Of a stretch of 6,178 nt of DNA, positions 1-5,754 are shown one piece after another. This DNA comes from CAZJJK01 sp964546285 (lineage in GTDB: Bacteria > Spirochaetota > Spirochaetia > Treponematales > Breznakiellaceae), in assembly GCA_964546285.1 (NCBI GenBank), contig CAZJJK010000139.1, forward strand, positions 1-6,178. Reading direction: 5' to 3'. Each line of letters starts with the position of its first letter. Within the stretch, counting starts at the first letter, position 1. The position numbers and the translations under genes were made by a program. Below the pieces are notes generated by a model. That model was not told where the DNA came from and did no database searches. It was given only the letters and a program-made list of their open reading frames with translations.

Positions 1-173
1 TAGCGGCGGCCAAGTTGGTTCGCCTAGTTCTACTGTTTGATGGTTCCATAGGTACTTGTCTGAGATATCTTCCGGTAAAAAAAGCTCTCGTTGGTATCGA
101 TAATTTTCGTTGGCAAAGGATTGAAGATATAACCGATCTGGGACAAATCAACACCTGGAATTGGACGTGGTAG
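1..173 (+). CDS. 3' end of a paralog of the exported 413-residue protein downstream (partial)
   Basis: Only the C-terminal end is in the window; the gene begins upstream of base 1. Reading in the frame that starts at base 3 gives an uninterrupted stretch of 56 codons ending at TAG 171-173. Its last 54 residues align without gaps to the last 54 residues of the protein at 876-2117, with 31 identities by my hand count (about 57 percent). Shared blocks are RY-P--KAL-GID, RxED-TDLGQ and the terminal TWNWTW. The function is unknown; by analogy with the full-length copy it is probably exported. It is AT-richer than the downstream copy (about 38 percent G+C at bases 61-120 against about 55 percent at 2041-2100), so the two copies are old duplicates or have different histories. 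The fragment could be intact or a remnant, since its 5' part cannot be seen. Confidence 0.8.
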   Translation, partial: AAAKLVRLVLLFDGSIGTCLRYLPVKKALVGIDNFRWQRIEDITDLGQINTWNWTW

Positions 174-202
174 GGGCTGTGGGGCATAGAGATAACGATC
201 TA

Positions 203-237
203 TTGAATTATCATTAAAATATCATTATAATGATAAT
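203..237 (+). promoter_or_regulatory. Promoter and palindromic operator of the toxin-antitoxin operon
   Basis: A sigma-70-like promoter is visible: TTGAAT at 203-208, a 17-base spacer and TATAAT at 226-231. A perfect 16-base palindrome, TATCATTATAATGATA, lies at 220-235 over the -10 element. The half-site TATCATTA occurs at 209-216 and 220-227 (11 bases apart, about one helical turn) and inverted at 228-235. Antitoxins of the Phd/YefM group usually repress their own operon by binding such palindromes, so this is the probable autoregulatory operator. One caution: this -10 would start the transcript near base 238, directly at the ribosome binding site, so the leader would be very short; TAAAAT at 215-220 is an alternative -10 but has a poor -35. 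Confidence 0.65.
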
Positions 238-248
238 AGGAGTTGCAT

Positions 249-515
249 ATGCCCATTATCCGACCCATTTCCGACCTTCGCAACAATTTTACAAGTATTT
301 CCGCGTCTGTCCATTCCGATAATGAGCCTATTTTCCTCACAAAGAATGGAATAGGCGATATGGTTGTAATGTCCTTAAATTACTATGAAAAGCAACTCGC
401 GAGAATTGAACTGTATCAAAAACTAAATCAAGCGCGAGAGGAAATTGCCAAGGGAGAAACGGGGAAAGACGCGCGTGAAGTGCTTAATAGCCTAATGGAT
501 AATGAAAGCAGTTAA
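249..515 (+). CDS. Type II toxin-antitoxin antitoxin, Phd/YefM family
   Basis: This 88-residue protein is the probable antitoxin of a type II toxin-antitoxin pair. It would bind and neutralise the toxin encoded next to it and repress its own promoter. The N-terminal part (about residues 1-50) has the Phd/YefM pattern: PISDLRNNF near the start, then an EPIFLTKNG hairpin and a hydrophobic VVMSLNYYE strand-helix. The C-terminal part (about 51-88) is charged and helical, as expected of the flexible toxin-binding tail. I chose ATG 249 because AGGAG at 238-242 lies six bases upstream; an in-frame TTG at 243 falls right next to that site and is unlikely. The gene overlaps the toxin by 14 bases, which implies translational coupling with antitoxin first. 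Family assignment is from pattern recognition of the protein, and the precise subfamily is not certain. Confidence 0.88.
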   Translation: MPIIRPISDLRNNFTSISASVHSDNEPIFLTKNGIGDMVVMSLNYYEKQLARIELYQKLNQAREEIAKGETGKDAREVLNSLMDNESS

Positions 516-810
516 ATATACCGTCCGAATCTATCCAAGCGCGGAAGGGGATTTATTTGAAATACGGGATTATTTTCTAAACCAATTAAAAGTATCCCCA
601 AACAAGCTATTTGAAAAGTTCTACCAAAAAATTGATGTTTTGGAAGAAAATCCATTTCTATTTCCCTTGGTAAAAGATGCTTATCTACATCAACTGGGCT
701 ATAGAATGATTTCCATTGATAATTTCTTGTTATTCTATATCATAGATAATAATGAAGTTCAAATACATCGCTTTTTATATGGCGGGAGAAACTACCTATC
801 GATTCTGTAG
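502..810 (+). CDS. Type II toxin-antitoxin toxin, RelE/ParE family
   Basis: This 102-residue protein is the probable toxin partner of the antitoxin just upstream. RelE-type members cleave mRNA in the ribosome, while ParE-type members poison DNA gyrase; the sequence does not let me choose. Visible family features are the N-terminal strand YTVRIYPSAEGDL, two helices (about residues 16-50), the ENPFLFP turn at 49-55, and a C-terminal sheet with GYRMISIDNFLLFYII (67-81) and HRFLYGGRN (89-97). The conserved basic and aromatic positions R68, Y79, R90, Y93 and R96 are present, so it looks intact. The ATG lies inside the antitoxin gene in another frame and has no good Shine-Dalgarno of its own, which fits coupled translation. 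The gene is very AT-rich (roughly 27-35 percent G+C in the lines from 541 to 720), unlike the genes downstream, which suggests horizontal acquisition. Confidence 0.88.
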   Translation: MKAVKYTVRIYPSAEGDLFEIRDYFLNQLKVSPNKLFEKFYQKIDVLEENPFLFPLVKDAYLHQLGYRMISIDNFLLFYIIDNNEVQIHRFLYGGRNYLSIL

Positions 811-875
811 AGCATATACTCGTATCCGAGGGGCCTGGTAAAAATCCATACTAATTACCCTTTACTGGAGGACCT

Positions 876-2117
876 ATGAGAAAACGTTATTTTGTGTATA
901 TGGCGCTTCTAGCGTTCAGCCAGCCATTGTTCGCCGGCGGCACAGCCCAGGGACAACGGCATGCGGAATTAGCGGGAAAGCCGACTTATCCAGTAGAAGA
1001 ACTGGAACTCGTCAAACCTATAACAATCAAGCTGCCTGATCCTGGCCTCCGGCACTATCAGGATTCAAAGGGCAATATGTTTGTCGCGGATATGCGGCAA
1101 TTCGTTTTTTCCGGCAGCTCGGATGACTATGTATCGGATACGCTTGTGGTTCTGTTTCCCCGCTCTAATAGCTTACTTAACTTCTCGGTAGATTATGCTA
1201 AGAACCATTATGCGGTCGCCTCGCGTGACGATGACCTCTTATATTTTTTATCGTCCAATCTTTTAGTCGATGAAGACAACCATGTTTACAGTATAGATCT
1301 ATCCACAGGCAATGTCCGTGACTTACGGCTCAACAAGCCCGCCTTCCTGTCTCTCTACCGCGGCGAGCCGCATGTGTGGTATAATTATGGTTATACAATC
1401 CAAGCTCTCTTCTCTAACGATGAGCCTTCAGCTCGCTATGAAATTCCTCGTCTAGTGGATGAACTGGATTGGGGAGCTTCCCCCTTCTTTCGATTTGGCC
1501 CTATGCAGCTAGCGGGTGATTATGTATACATGATCGACGCGGTCTACGGAAAATCCCCCCTGGAGGCCGTCATCGTAAAGCTGCCGGTTTTAGATTATTC
1601 GGCACCCACCGTGGGATACCATTTCACCAATCCTGATATGACGATAGAGGTGGTGACAGCGTATCCACTGTGTGATGTGTACTCGGATGGGGACACGGTT
1701 ATTTGGAGCGATCGTGATTCCAATTTCTATATTCTTGACGAGGAAAATAAGACCATCCGGCAGTACTGTCTGCGCTTTGAGTCACAATTTAACGACGCGG
1801 CGGTTCTTCCGTTTGATACTCTCTATAGCACGTATTACCATAGCGAGGCCGGGCGCTTACTTGTGAATTTCCCAAGTGGTCCCGTGCTCTACTCTGATGA
1901 CAGTACGGAGCCTCATCCGATACAACTGATGTACGATATCGATCTTGCCGAGGCAAAGGTGGTTCGTCTGGCTGTGTTGGTAGATTGCACTCTTGGAGCG
2001 AATATTCGTTACGTTCCCTCGCTGAAGGCCCTGGCCGGCATCGATACGCGTTTCGCGATGCGTTTGGAAGATCAGACCGACCTAGGCCAGGTTCAGACCT
2101 GGAATTGGACGTGGTAG
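876..2117 (+). CDS. Exported protein of unknown function, probably beta-propeller-like, with TWNWTW C-terminus
   Basis: I do not recognise a named family for this 413-residue protein. Residues 1-20 form a signal peptide (MRKR followed by a hydrophobic core), with a good signal peptidase I site after LFA at residue 20, so the mature protein is periplasmic, surface or secreted. The body is strand-rich, with repeated units in which Asp/Asn/Gly turns precede hydrophobic strands, such as DSKGNMFVADM, DEDNHVYSIDLSTGNV and SDRDSNFYILDEENKTIRQY. This resembles the blades of a beta-propeller (inference). No catalytic motif stands out. The protein ends exactly in TWNWTW, as does its partial paralog at the left edge. 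The start ATG 876 has GGAGG at 867-871. Neighbours are the toxin-antitoxin pair upstream and the xylanase downstream. Its base composition is near 50 percent G+C, unlike the AT-rich left block. Confidence 0.85.
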   Translation: MRKRYFVYMALLAFSQPLFAGGTAQGQRHAELAGKPTYPVEELELVKPITIKLPDPGLRHYQDSKGNMFVADMRQFVFSGSSDDYVSDTLVVLFPRSNSLLNFSVDYAKNHYAVASRDDDLLYFLSSNLLVDEDNHVYSIDLSTGNVRDLRLNKPAFLSLYRGEPHVWYNYGYTIQALFSNDEPSARYEIPRLVDELDWGASPFFRFGPMQLAGDYVYMIDAVYGKSPLEAVIVKLPVLDYSAPTVGYHFTNPDMTIEVVTAYPLCDVYSDGDTVIWSDRDSNFYILDEENKTIRQYCLRFESQFNDAAVLPFDTLYSTYYHSEAGRLLVNFPSGPVLYSDDSTEPHPIQLMYDIDLAEAKVVRLAVLVDCTLGANIRYVPSLKALAGIDTRFAMRLEDQTDLGQVQTWNWTW

Positions 2118-2175
2118 AGGTTGAAGGAAAAGGGCTAGCCCACCAATCCGCGCGACTGTCTCGCCCGTTTGAGAG

Positions 2176-2275
2176 GCTTTCGCGGAAAGCTTGAAAGCTA
2201 TAGTATCTAGCTGTTCCCGTGAAAGCGGTTTGCTTTCGCGAGACGCACTCTGGCGATAATATTGACAGTGAAAGC
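2176..2275. repeat. Cluster of GAAAGC / GCTTTC words in the intergenic region before the xylanase gene
   Basis: The six-base word GAAAGC or its complement GCTTTC occurs six times in 100 bases: GCTTTC at 2176 and 2232, and GAAAGC at 2185, 2193, 2221 and 2270. The first pair forms a 6-base stem with loop GCG (2176-2190). The 2218-2240 pair forms a 9-base stem, with one G-U pair, around a GGTTT loop. Alternative pairings between copies are possible. No T-tract follows either hairpin, so these are poor intrinsic terminators. They could be protein-binding half-sites or part of a folded leader; this is inference. Confidence 0.5.
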
Positions 2276-2314
2276 CCAAAAAACCGATACGGGAAAAAGT
2301 CGGTTGTCTGGGCT
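2273..2314 (+). promoter_or_regulatory. Two-part leader hairpin immediately upstream of the xylanase ribosome binding site
   Basis: AGCCCA at 2273-2278 pairs with TGGGCT at 2309-2314. After a symmetrical three-base internal loop, AACCGA at 2282-2287 pairs with TCGGTT at 2300-2305, closing a 12-base loop (2288-2299). That gives 12 Watson-Crick pairs ending two bases before the AAAGGA ribosome binding site. Six T residues lie at 2323-2328, but eight bases beyond the stem and overlapping the translation start region, so this is not a classical terminator. It is more likely an RNA structure that affects translation or stability of the xylanase message, or the end of an attenuated leader. Confidence 0.5.
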
Positions 2315-2316
2315 GT

Positions 2317-2322
2317 AAAGGA
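2317..2322 (+). promoter_or_regulatory. Ribosome binding site of the xylanase gene
   Basis: AAAGGA lies six bases, all T, before ATG 2329. This supports the chosen start of the xylanase and places the initiation site directly after the leader hairpin. Confidence 0.7.
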
Positions 2323-2328
2323 TTTTTT

Positions 2329-3756
2329 ATGAAGGTTCATCCACTCAAAAAAGCGGCAAATCCCGCTGGTTTACTGTCGGCGCTTTTGATTTTTGCCTCC
2401 TGCGTCCCAATTGGCGCTCAAACCTTGCCTCAGACGGATGTGCCCGCCTTGAAGGATGTTTTCGCCGAGGATTTCTCTATCGGCTGTCTCCTTTCCTACG
2501 CCCATGTCGGTTTTTCAACCGATCCCTCCGTTCCCGGGCAATCTAAACCGGTGGATTCAAGCGGCGGCGGCGGCCAGCTTATCAAGTACCACATGAATTC
2601 GATGAGCCCCGGCAACTGGATGAAGGCGGTATATATCGTCGATGTGGCTGGCAGCGCGGCGGCCTACAAAGCGGCCGCGACACAGGCGGAACGGGACCTG
2701 ATCGAGGTCAACCCAAAAGTCGTATTCAACGGGAATATAACGGCTCAGCTCAACTGGGCGAAAAGACAGGGTTTTACCTTTCGCGGGCATACGTTGGTTT
2801 GGCATAACCAACATCCGGGGGCCGCTTTTTTTCGAACTGGCTACGCGAAGGACGGAGCCAGGCTGTCTAAAGAGAAAATGACCGAACGCCTGGAGAATTA
2901 TATTAAGGAAGTTATCCGGATTCTCCATGAAGGCTGGCCGGGCCTGCTTTCCGCTATGGATGTGGTGAACGAAGCCGTAAGCGACAACGGCCAGGATCGA
3001 ACCGCTAGCGAATGGTACCAAACCTTCGGCGACAACAGCTATGTCATGAAGGCGTTCGAATTCGCTCGCAAATATACCGTCCTCTACGGCGAGACGCGGA
3101 TGAAGCTGTACTACAACGACTACAACACCCATCTGCCCGCCAAGGCTGATGGCATCGCCAGGCTCTGCGCGCCCATTTTTAAGGCTGGCTATCTGGACGG
3201 AATAGGCATGCAGGATCATGATCAGTACAATTCGCCCTCCGCCGAACAGTGGATCGCATCCTACGACAAATTCGATCCGATCTGCACCGAGATGGCGGTA
3301 ACGGAATTGGATGTAAAGCCATCTTTCTCCTTTCCGTCCCTAGATGCTAATACCCAACAGGCAAATCAATATGCCCAGTTGTTCAAATGTTTCCTTGACC
3401 GTAGCTTTCTTTCCGGACGGGGAAAAATAATCAACGTTTCCAAAGACGGCTTAAACGATCAATGGGCCTTCGTGCCTAACGCATCCTTGTGGGACGCGAG
3501 GAATCAGTGTAAACCCGCTTTTTACGCCGTCACGGATGTGGCTCTCCATTACAAGGCTATCGTTTCGCTGATCGCTTCCGTGAGCGCGCTCAAAGAAAAG
3601 GACTATACGGCCGGCTCCTGGTCGGTTTTGGAAAAGGCCTTGGCTTCCGCTCAAGCGGCGATGGAAAGGAATTACTCATATACATCGTCGGCGGTGGACG
3701 CTTTGGCTGAGGCGAGGGCTTTGTTGAAGGCCGCTATGGAACAACTAGCGCCATAG
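2329..3756 (+). CDS. Exported glycoside hydrolase family 10 endo-beta-1,4-xylanase with C-terminal FIVAR-like module
   Basis: This 475-residue enzyme should cleave internal beta-1,4 bonds of xylan with retention of configuration. The N-terminus (1-30) is a signal sequence. It could be cut by signal peptidase I after IGA (28-30) or, by the loose spirochete lipobox rule, be a lipoprotein at C25 (LIFASC). The GH10 barrel covers about residues 37-408. RGHTLVWHNQ (152-161) is the strand-3 motif, DVVNEA (211-216) carries the acid/base E215, GIGMQDH (291-297) follows, and TELDVK (325-330) carries the nucleophile E326. Two usually conserved subsite positions differ: the PEN.MK motif reads PGNWMK (94-99), and the usual FWG tryptophan motif reads KDG (372-374). 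A glycine-rich insert lies at 79-82. Residues about 410-472 (ALKEKDYTAGSWSVLEKAL onward) resemble a FIVAR helical module rather than a carbohydrate-binding module. ATG 2329 has AAAGGA six bases upstream. Confidence 0.92.
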   Translation: MKVHPLKKAANPAGLLSALLIFASCVPIGAQTLPQTDVPALKDVFAEDFSIGCLLSYAHVGFSTDPSVPGQSKPVDSSGGGGQLIKYHMNSMSPGNWMKAVYIVDVAGSAAAYKAAATQAERDLIEVNPKVVFNGNITAQLNWAKRQGFTFRGHTLVWHNQHPGAAFFRTGYAKDGARLSKEKMTERLENYIKEVIRILHEGWPGLLSAMDVVNEAVSDNGQDRTASEWYQTFGDNSYVMKAFEFARKYTVLYGETRMKLYYNDYNTHLPAKADGIARLCAPIFKAGYLDGIGMQDHDQYNSPSAEQWIASYDKFDPICTEMAVTELDVKPSFSFPSLDANTQQANQYAQLFKCFLDRSFLSGRGKIINVSKDGLNDQWAFVPNASLWDARNQCKPAFYAVTDVALHYKAIVSLIASVSALKEKDYTAGSWSVLEKALASAQAAMERNYSYTSSAVDALAEARALLKAAMEQLAP

Positions 3757-3762
3757 AAGAAT

Positions 3763-3786
3763 GAGCGGCGGCTGACGCTCCCGCCG
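3763..3786 (+). terminator. Possible terminator or processing hairpin after the xylanase gene
   Basis: CGGCGG at 3766-3771 pairs with CCGCCG at 3781-3786 around a nine-base loop. A competing stem, GAGCG 3763-3767 with CGCTC 3776-3780, is also possible. A second small hairpin follows (TGGAAGG 3808-3814 with CTTTCCA 3818-3824). No T-tract follows the first stem, so termination by it alone is doubtful. Confidence 0.35.
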
Positions 3787-3936
3787 TAAACAGCGGGTTT
3801 CAATGATTGGAAGGCAGCTTTCCATACCCCGGGCTTCTTCATTTTGGACTTTTCTAAAACGGCTTAATGAGGGAGCTCTATCCGCTTCAAACTAGGCGTT
3901 GGCTAGAAATGAAACTTGGCGGAAAAGGGGAGAAGC

Positions 3937-5718
3937 GTGTTTTTAGGGCTGGGGCTGTCAAAGCGGGAGCCCTTTTGGCTATTATGGCTTATGGGTATTT
4001 TTAAGCGCTTCGTTTCTTACTATAAACCTTATAGCCTGTTGTTCTGGGCGGACATGGTCTGCGCCGTAGTCGTTTCCGGCATCGATCTTCTGTTTCCTCA
4101 AGCCCTCCGCTATGTAACGCGGACTCTTTCCGTGCTCGATCCCTCTGAGCTGATTCGCGTCGGAGTCATCATTGCCCTTGGTTTATTCGGCCTGTATAGC
4201 TTGCGTTTTTTCGCGCAATATTTTATCACCGCTTGGGGCCACATCATGGGCGCGCGAATGGAACGGGACATGAGGCGGGACCTCTTTTACCACATGCAGA
4301 AGCTGTCCTTTTCCTACTATGACCGCAATAATACCGGCGAGATGCTTTCCAGGGTAGTAAGCGATCTATTCGATATTTCCGAACTAGCCCACCACGGACC
4401 GGAAAACGTGTTTATCTCGTTGCTTAAGATAGGCGGCGCTTTCGCTTTCTTGATGCTTCTCAATGTGCCAATGACTCTTGTTCTTGTGGCGGTGACCGCC
4501 TTTATGGTGGTCTTTACCGGCTGGCAAAATGTGAGGATGCGTCGGGTGTTTCGCGACAATCGTCAAAAGATCGCCGCCATCAACGCTCAGGTCCAGGACA
4601 GCTTGGGCGGCATCCGGGTGGTCCAGTCGTTCGCCAATGAGCCGGTGGAACAGGCTAAGTTCGATGAAAGCAACCGCGCCTTTCTCGCGTCAAAGACCCA
4701 AAGCTATCGGCTTATGGGCCGTTTTTACGCGGGCATTTCTTTTTTCGAGGGCGTCCTGTACGCATTGGTGATCCTGACTGGTGTCGTCGCCATAGCGCGG
4801 GGAAGCCTAGCTGTCGGCGATCTAGCCGTCTACGCTCTGTATATCGCGATTTATCTAGGCCCCCTCCATGCCCTTTTGGATTCCACGGAGCTATTTCAAC
4901 GGGGTTTCAGCGGTTTTTCTCGTTTCGCCGAAATCGTGGATACGATTCCGGATATCGCGGACCGGCATGGCGCCAAGAAACTTTCGACGGTGAAGGGTAC
5001 TGTCCGTTTTGAGGCTGTGCATTTCGGCTACGATACCTCGCCAGGCGTTCTTAAGGGCGTCAGCCTGGATATCCCGGCTGGCGGCAAATGCGCTTTAGTT
5101 GGACCTTCAGGCGGAGGAAAAACAACCATCTGTTCGCTCTTGCCGCGTTTTTACGATATAGCTTCAGGGCGGGTAACGATAGACGGCGTGGACATACGTG
5201 ATGTGAAACTGAGTTCGCTCCGGGCTAACATCGGTATTGTTCAACAGGATGTGTATTTATTTGGCGGTACTATAAAGGAAAATATCGCCTATGGAAAGGG
5301 TAACGCCACTGATGCCGAGATAGTGGAAGCGGCTAAAAACGCCAACATTCACGACTTTATTATAAGCCTCTCGGACGGCTACGATTCGCAGGTGGGCGAG
5401 CGAGGTGTCCGTCTGTCGGGGGGGCAAAAACAGCGTATCGCCATTGCTCGGGTGTTCCTAAAAAACCCGCCCATCCTTATTCTTGACGAGGCTACCAGTT
5501 CCCTTGATACGGAAAGCGAGCGTTATATTCAAGCTTCGTTAGACCGGCTGTCGGATAAAAGGACCACCATCATCATCGCTCACCGCCTTTCAACGGTACG
5601 GAACGCCGACCAGATCGTGGTTATAGATAACGGCTTGGTGCGGGAAAAGGGTAGCCATTCCGATCTTTTAGCGGGTAAGGGCCTATACGCTCGGCTTACC
5701 AAAGGCGATCTGGACTAG
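3937..5718 (+). CDS. ABC exporter half-transporter, fused membrane and ATPase domains (MsbA/multidrug type)
   Basis: This 593-residue protein carries one exporter membrane domain followed by one ATPase domain and would work as a dimer, probably a homodimer because no partner gene is adjacent. Six membrane segments are visible at about 34-53, 75-96, 159-176, 178-196, 266-289 and 291-310. The ATPase domain starts near 355: A-loop Y365, Walker A GPSGGGKTT (389-397), Q-loop IVQQDVYLFGG (434-444), signature LSGGQ (493-497), Walker B ILILDEA with catalytic E518, D-loop SSLD and H-loop H549. All key residues are intact, so both sites of a homodimer should be active. The substrate (lipid, drug or peptide) cannot be told. 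The start is uncertain: GTG 3937 has GGGGAG at 3927-3932; TTG 3916 has no ribosome binding site; ATG 3991 (575 residues, MGIFKRFVSYYKPY) looks most family-like but lacks a well-spaced site. Confidence 0.93.
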   Translation: MFLGLGLSKREPFWLLWLMGIFKRFVSYYKPYSLLFWADMVCAVVVSGIDLLFPQALRYVTRTLSVLDPSELIRVGVIIALGLFGLYSLRFFAQYFITAWGHIMGARMERDMRRDLFYHMQKLSFSYYDRNNTGEMLSRVVSDLFDISELAHHGPENVFISLLKIGGAFAFLMLLNVPMTLVLVAVTAFMVVFTGWQNVRMRRVFRDNRQKIAAINAQVQDSLGGIRVVQSFANEPVEQAKFDESNRAFLASKTQSYRLMGRFYAGISFFEGVLYALVILTGVVAIARGSLAVGDLAVYALYIAIYLGPLHALLDSTELFQRGFSGFSRFAEIVDTIPDIADRHGAKKLSTVKGTVRFEAVHFGYDTSPGVLKGVSLDIPAGGKCALVGPSGGGKTTICSLLPRFYDIASGRVTIDGVDIRDVKLSSLRANIGIVQQDVYLFGGTIKENIAYGKGNATDAEIVEAAKNANIHDFIISLSDGYDSQVGERGVRLSGGQKQRIAIARVFLKNPPILILDEATSSLDTESERYIQASLDRLSDKRTTIIIAHRLSTVRNADQIVVIDNGLVREKGSHSDLLAGKGLYARLTKGDLD

Positions 5719-5739
5719 AAGCACACAGTATGTGGGCCA

Positions 5740-5754
5740 GGCGGCGAGGCCGCC
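5740..5754 (+). terminator. GC-rich hairpin after the ABC exporter gene
   Basis: GGCGGC at 5740-5745 pairs perfectly with GCCGCC at 5749-5754 around a GAG loop, 21 bases past the stop codon. The stem is strong but no T-tract follows, so it may be a processing or stability hairpin rather than an intrinsic terminator. The sequence CCGCCGTAA at its 3' side (5750-5758) also occurs at the hairpin after the xylanase gene (3781-3789). Confidence 0.4.

Noticed and set aside
815..820. TATACT as the -10 of the 413-residue gene
   Set aside because: No acceptable -35 hexamer lies 16-18 bases upstream.
174..875. Toxin-antitoxin pair as an integron gene cassette
   Set aside because: Such pairs are common cassettes and some treponemes have integrons. 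I looked for attC core sites (GTTRRRY and its inverted partner) in the spacers 174-248 and 811-875 and found none.
1672..2194. Two small plus-strand frames of 64 and 69 codons overlapping the end of the 413-residue gene
   Set aside because: They are out-of-frame shadows of the exported protein gene, without ribosome binding sites or family resemblance.
2218..2240. Intrinsic terminator after the 413-residue gene
   Set aside because: The hairpin is good but is followed by GCGAGACGCACTC with no T-tract, so it is described as part of the repeat cluster instead.
2230..2260. Xylanase promoter TTGCTT with GATAAT
   Set aside because: The -10-like hexamer at 2255-2260 is reasonable, but the spacer to the best -35 candidate is about 19 bases and the -35 match is weak, so it is not listed as a feature.
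1789..2340. Open frame of 183 codons on the minus strand across the end of the 413-residue gene and the leader
   Set aside because: It is mostly antisense to a well-supported gene, with an unstructured arginine- and serine-rich product and no recognisable motif.
2565..2580. Short GGC repeat as a phase-variable tract
   Set aside because: Four to five GGC triplets encode a glycine linker in frame; slippage would change length by whole residues and is unlikely to switch the gene.
2557..3219. Open frame of 220 codons on the minus strand inside the xylanase gene
   Set aside because: It lies fully antisense to a clear GH10 domain and encodes low-complexity runs such as VVVVVV and AAAAA from the complement of the glycine-coding repeat. 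No family resemblance was seen.
4317..4566. Two minus-strand open frames of 60-80 codons inside the exporter gene
   Set aside because: They are antisense shadows of the conserved membrane domain, with basic, low-quality products.
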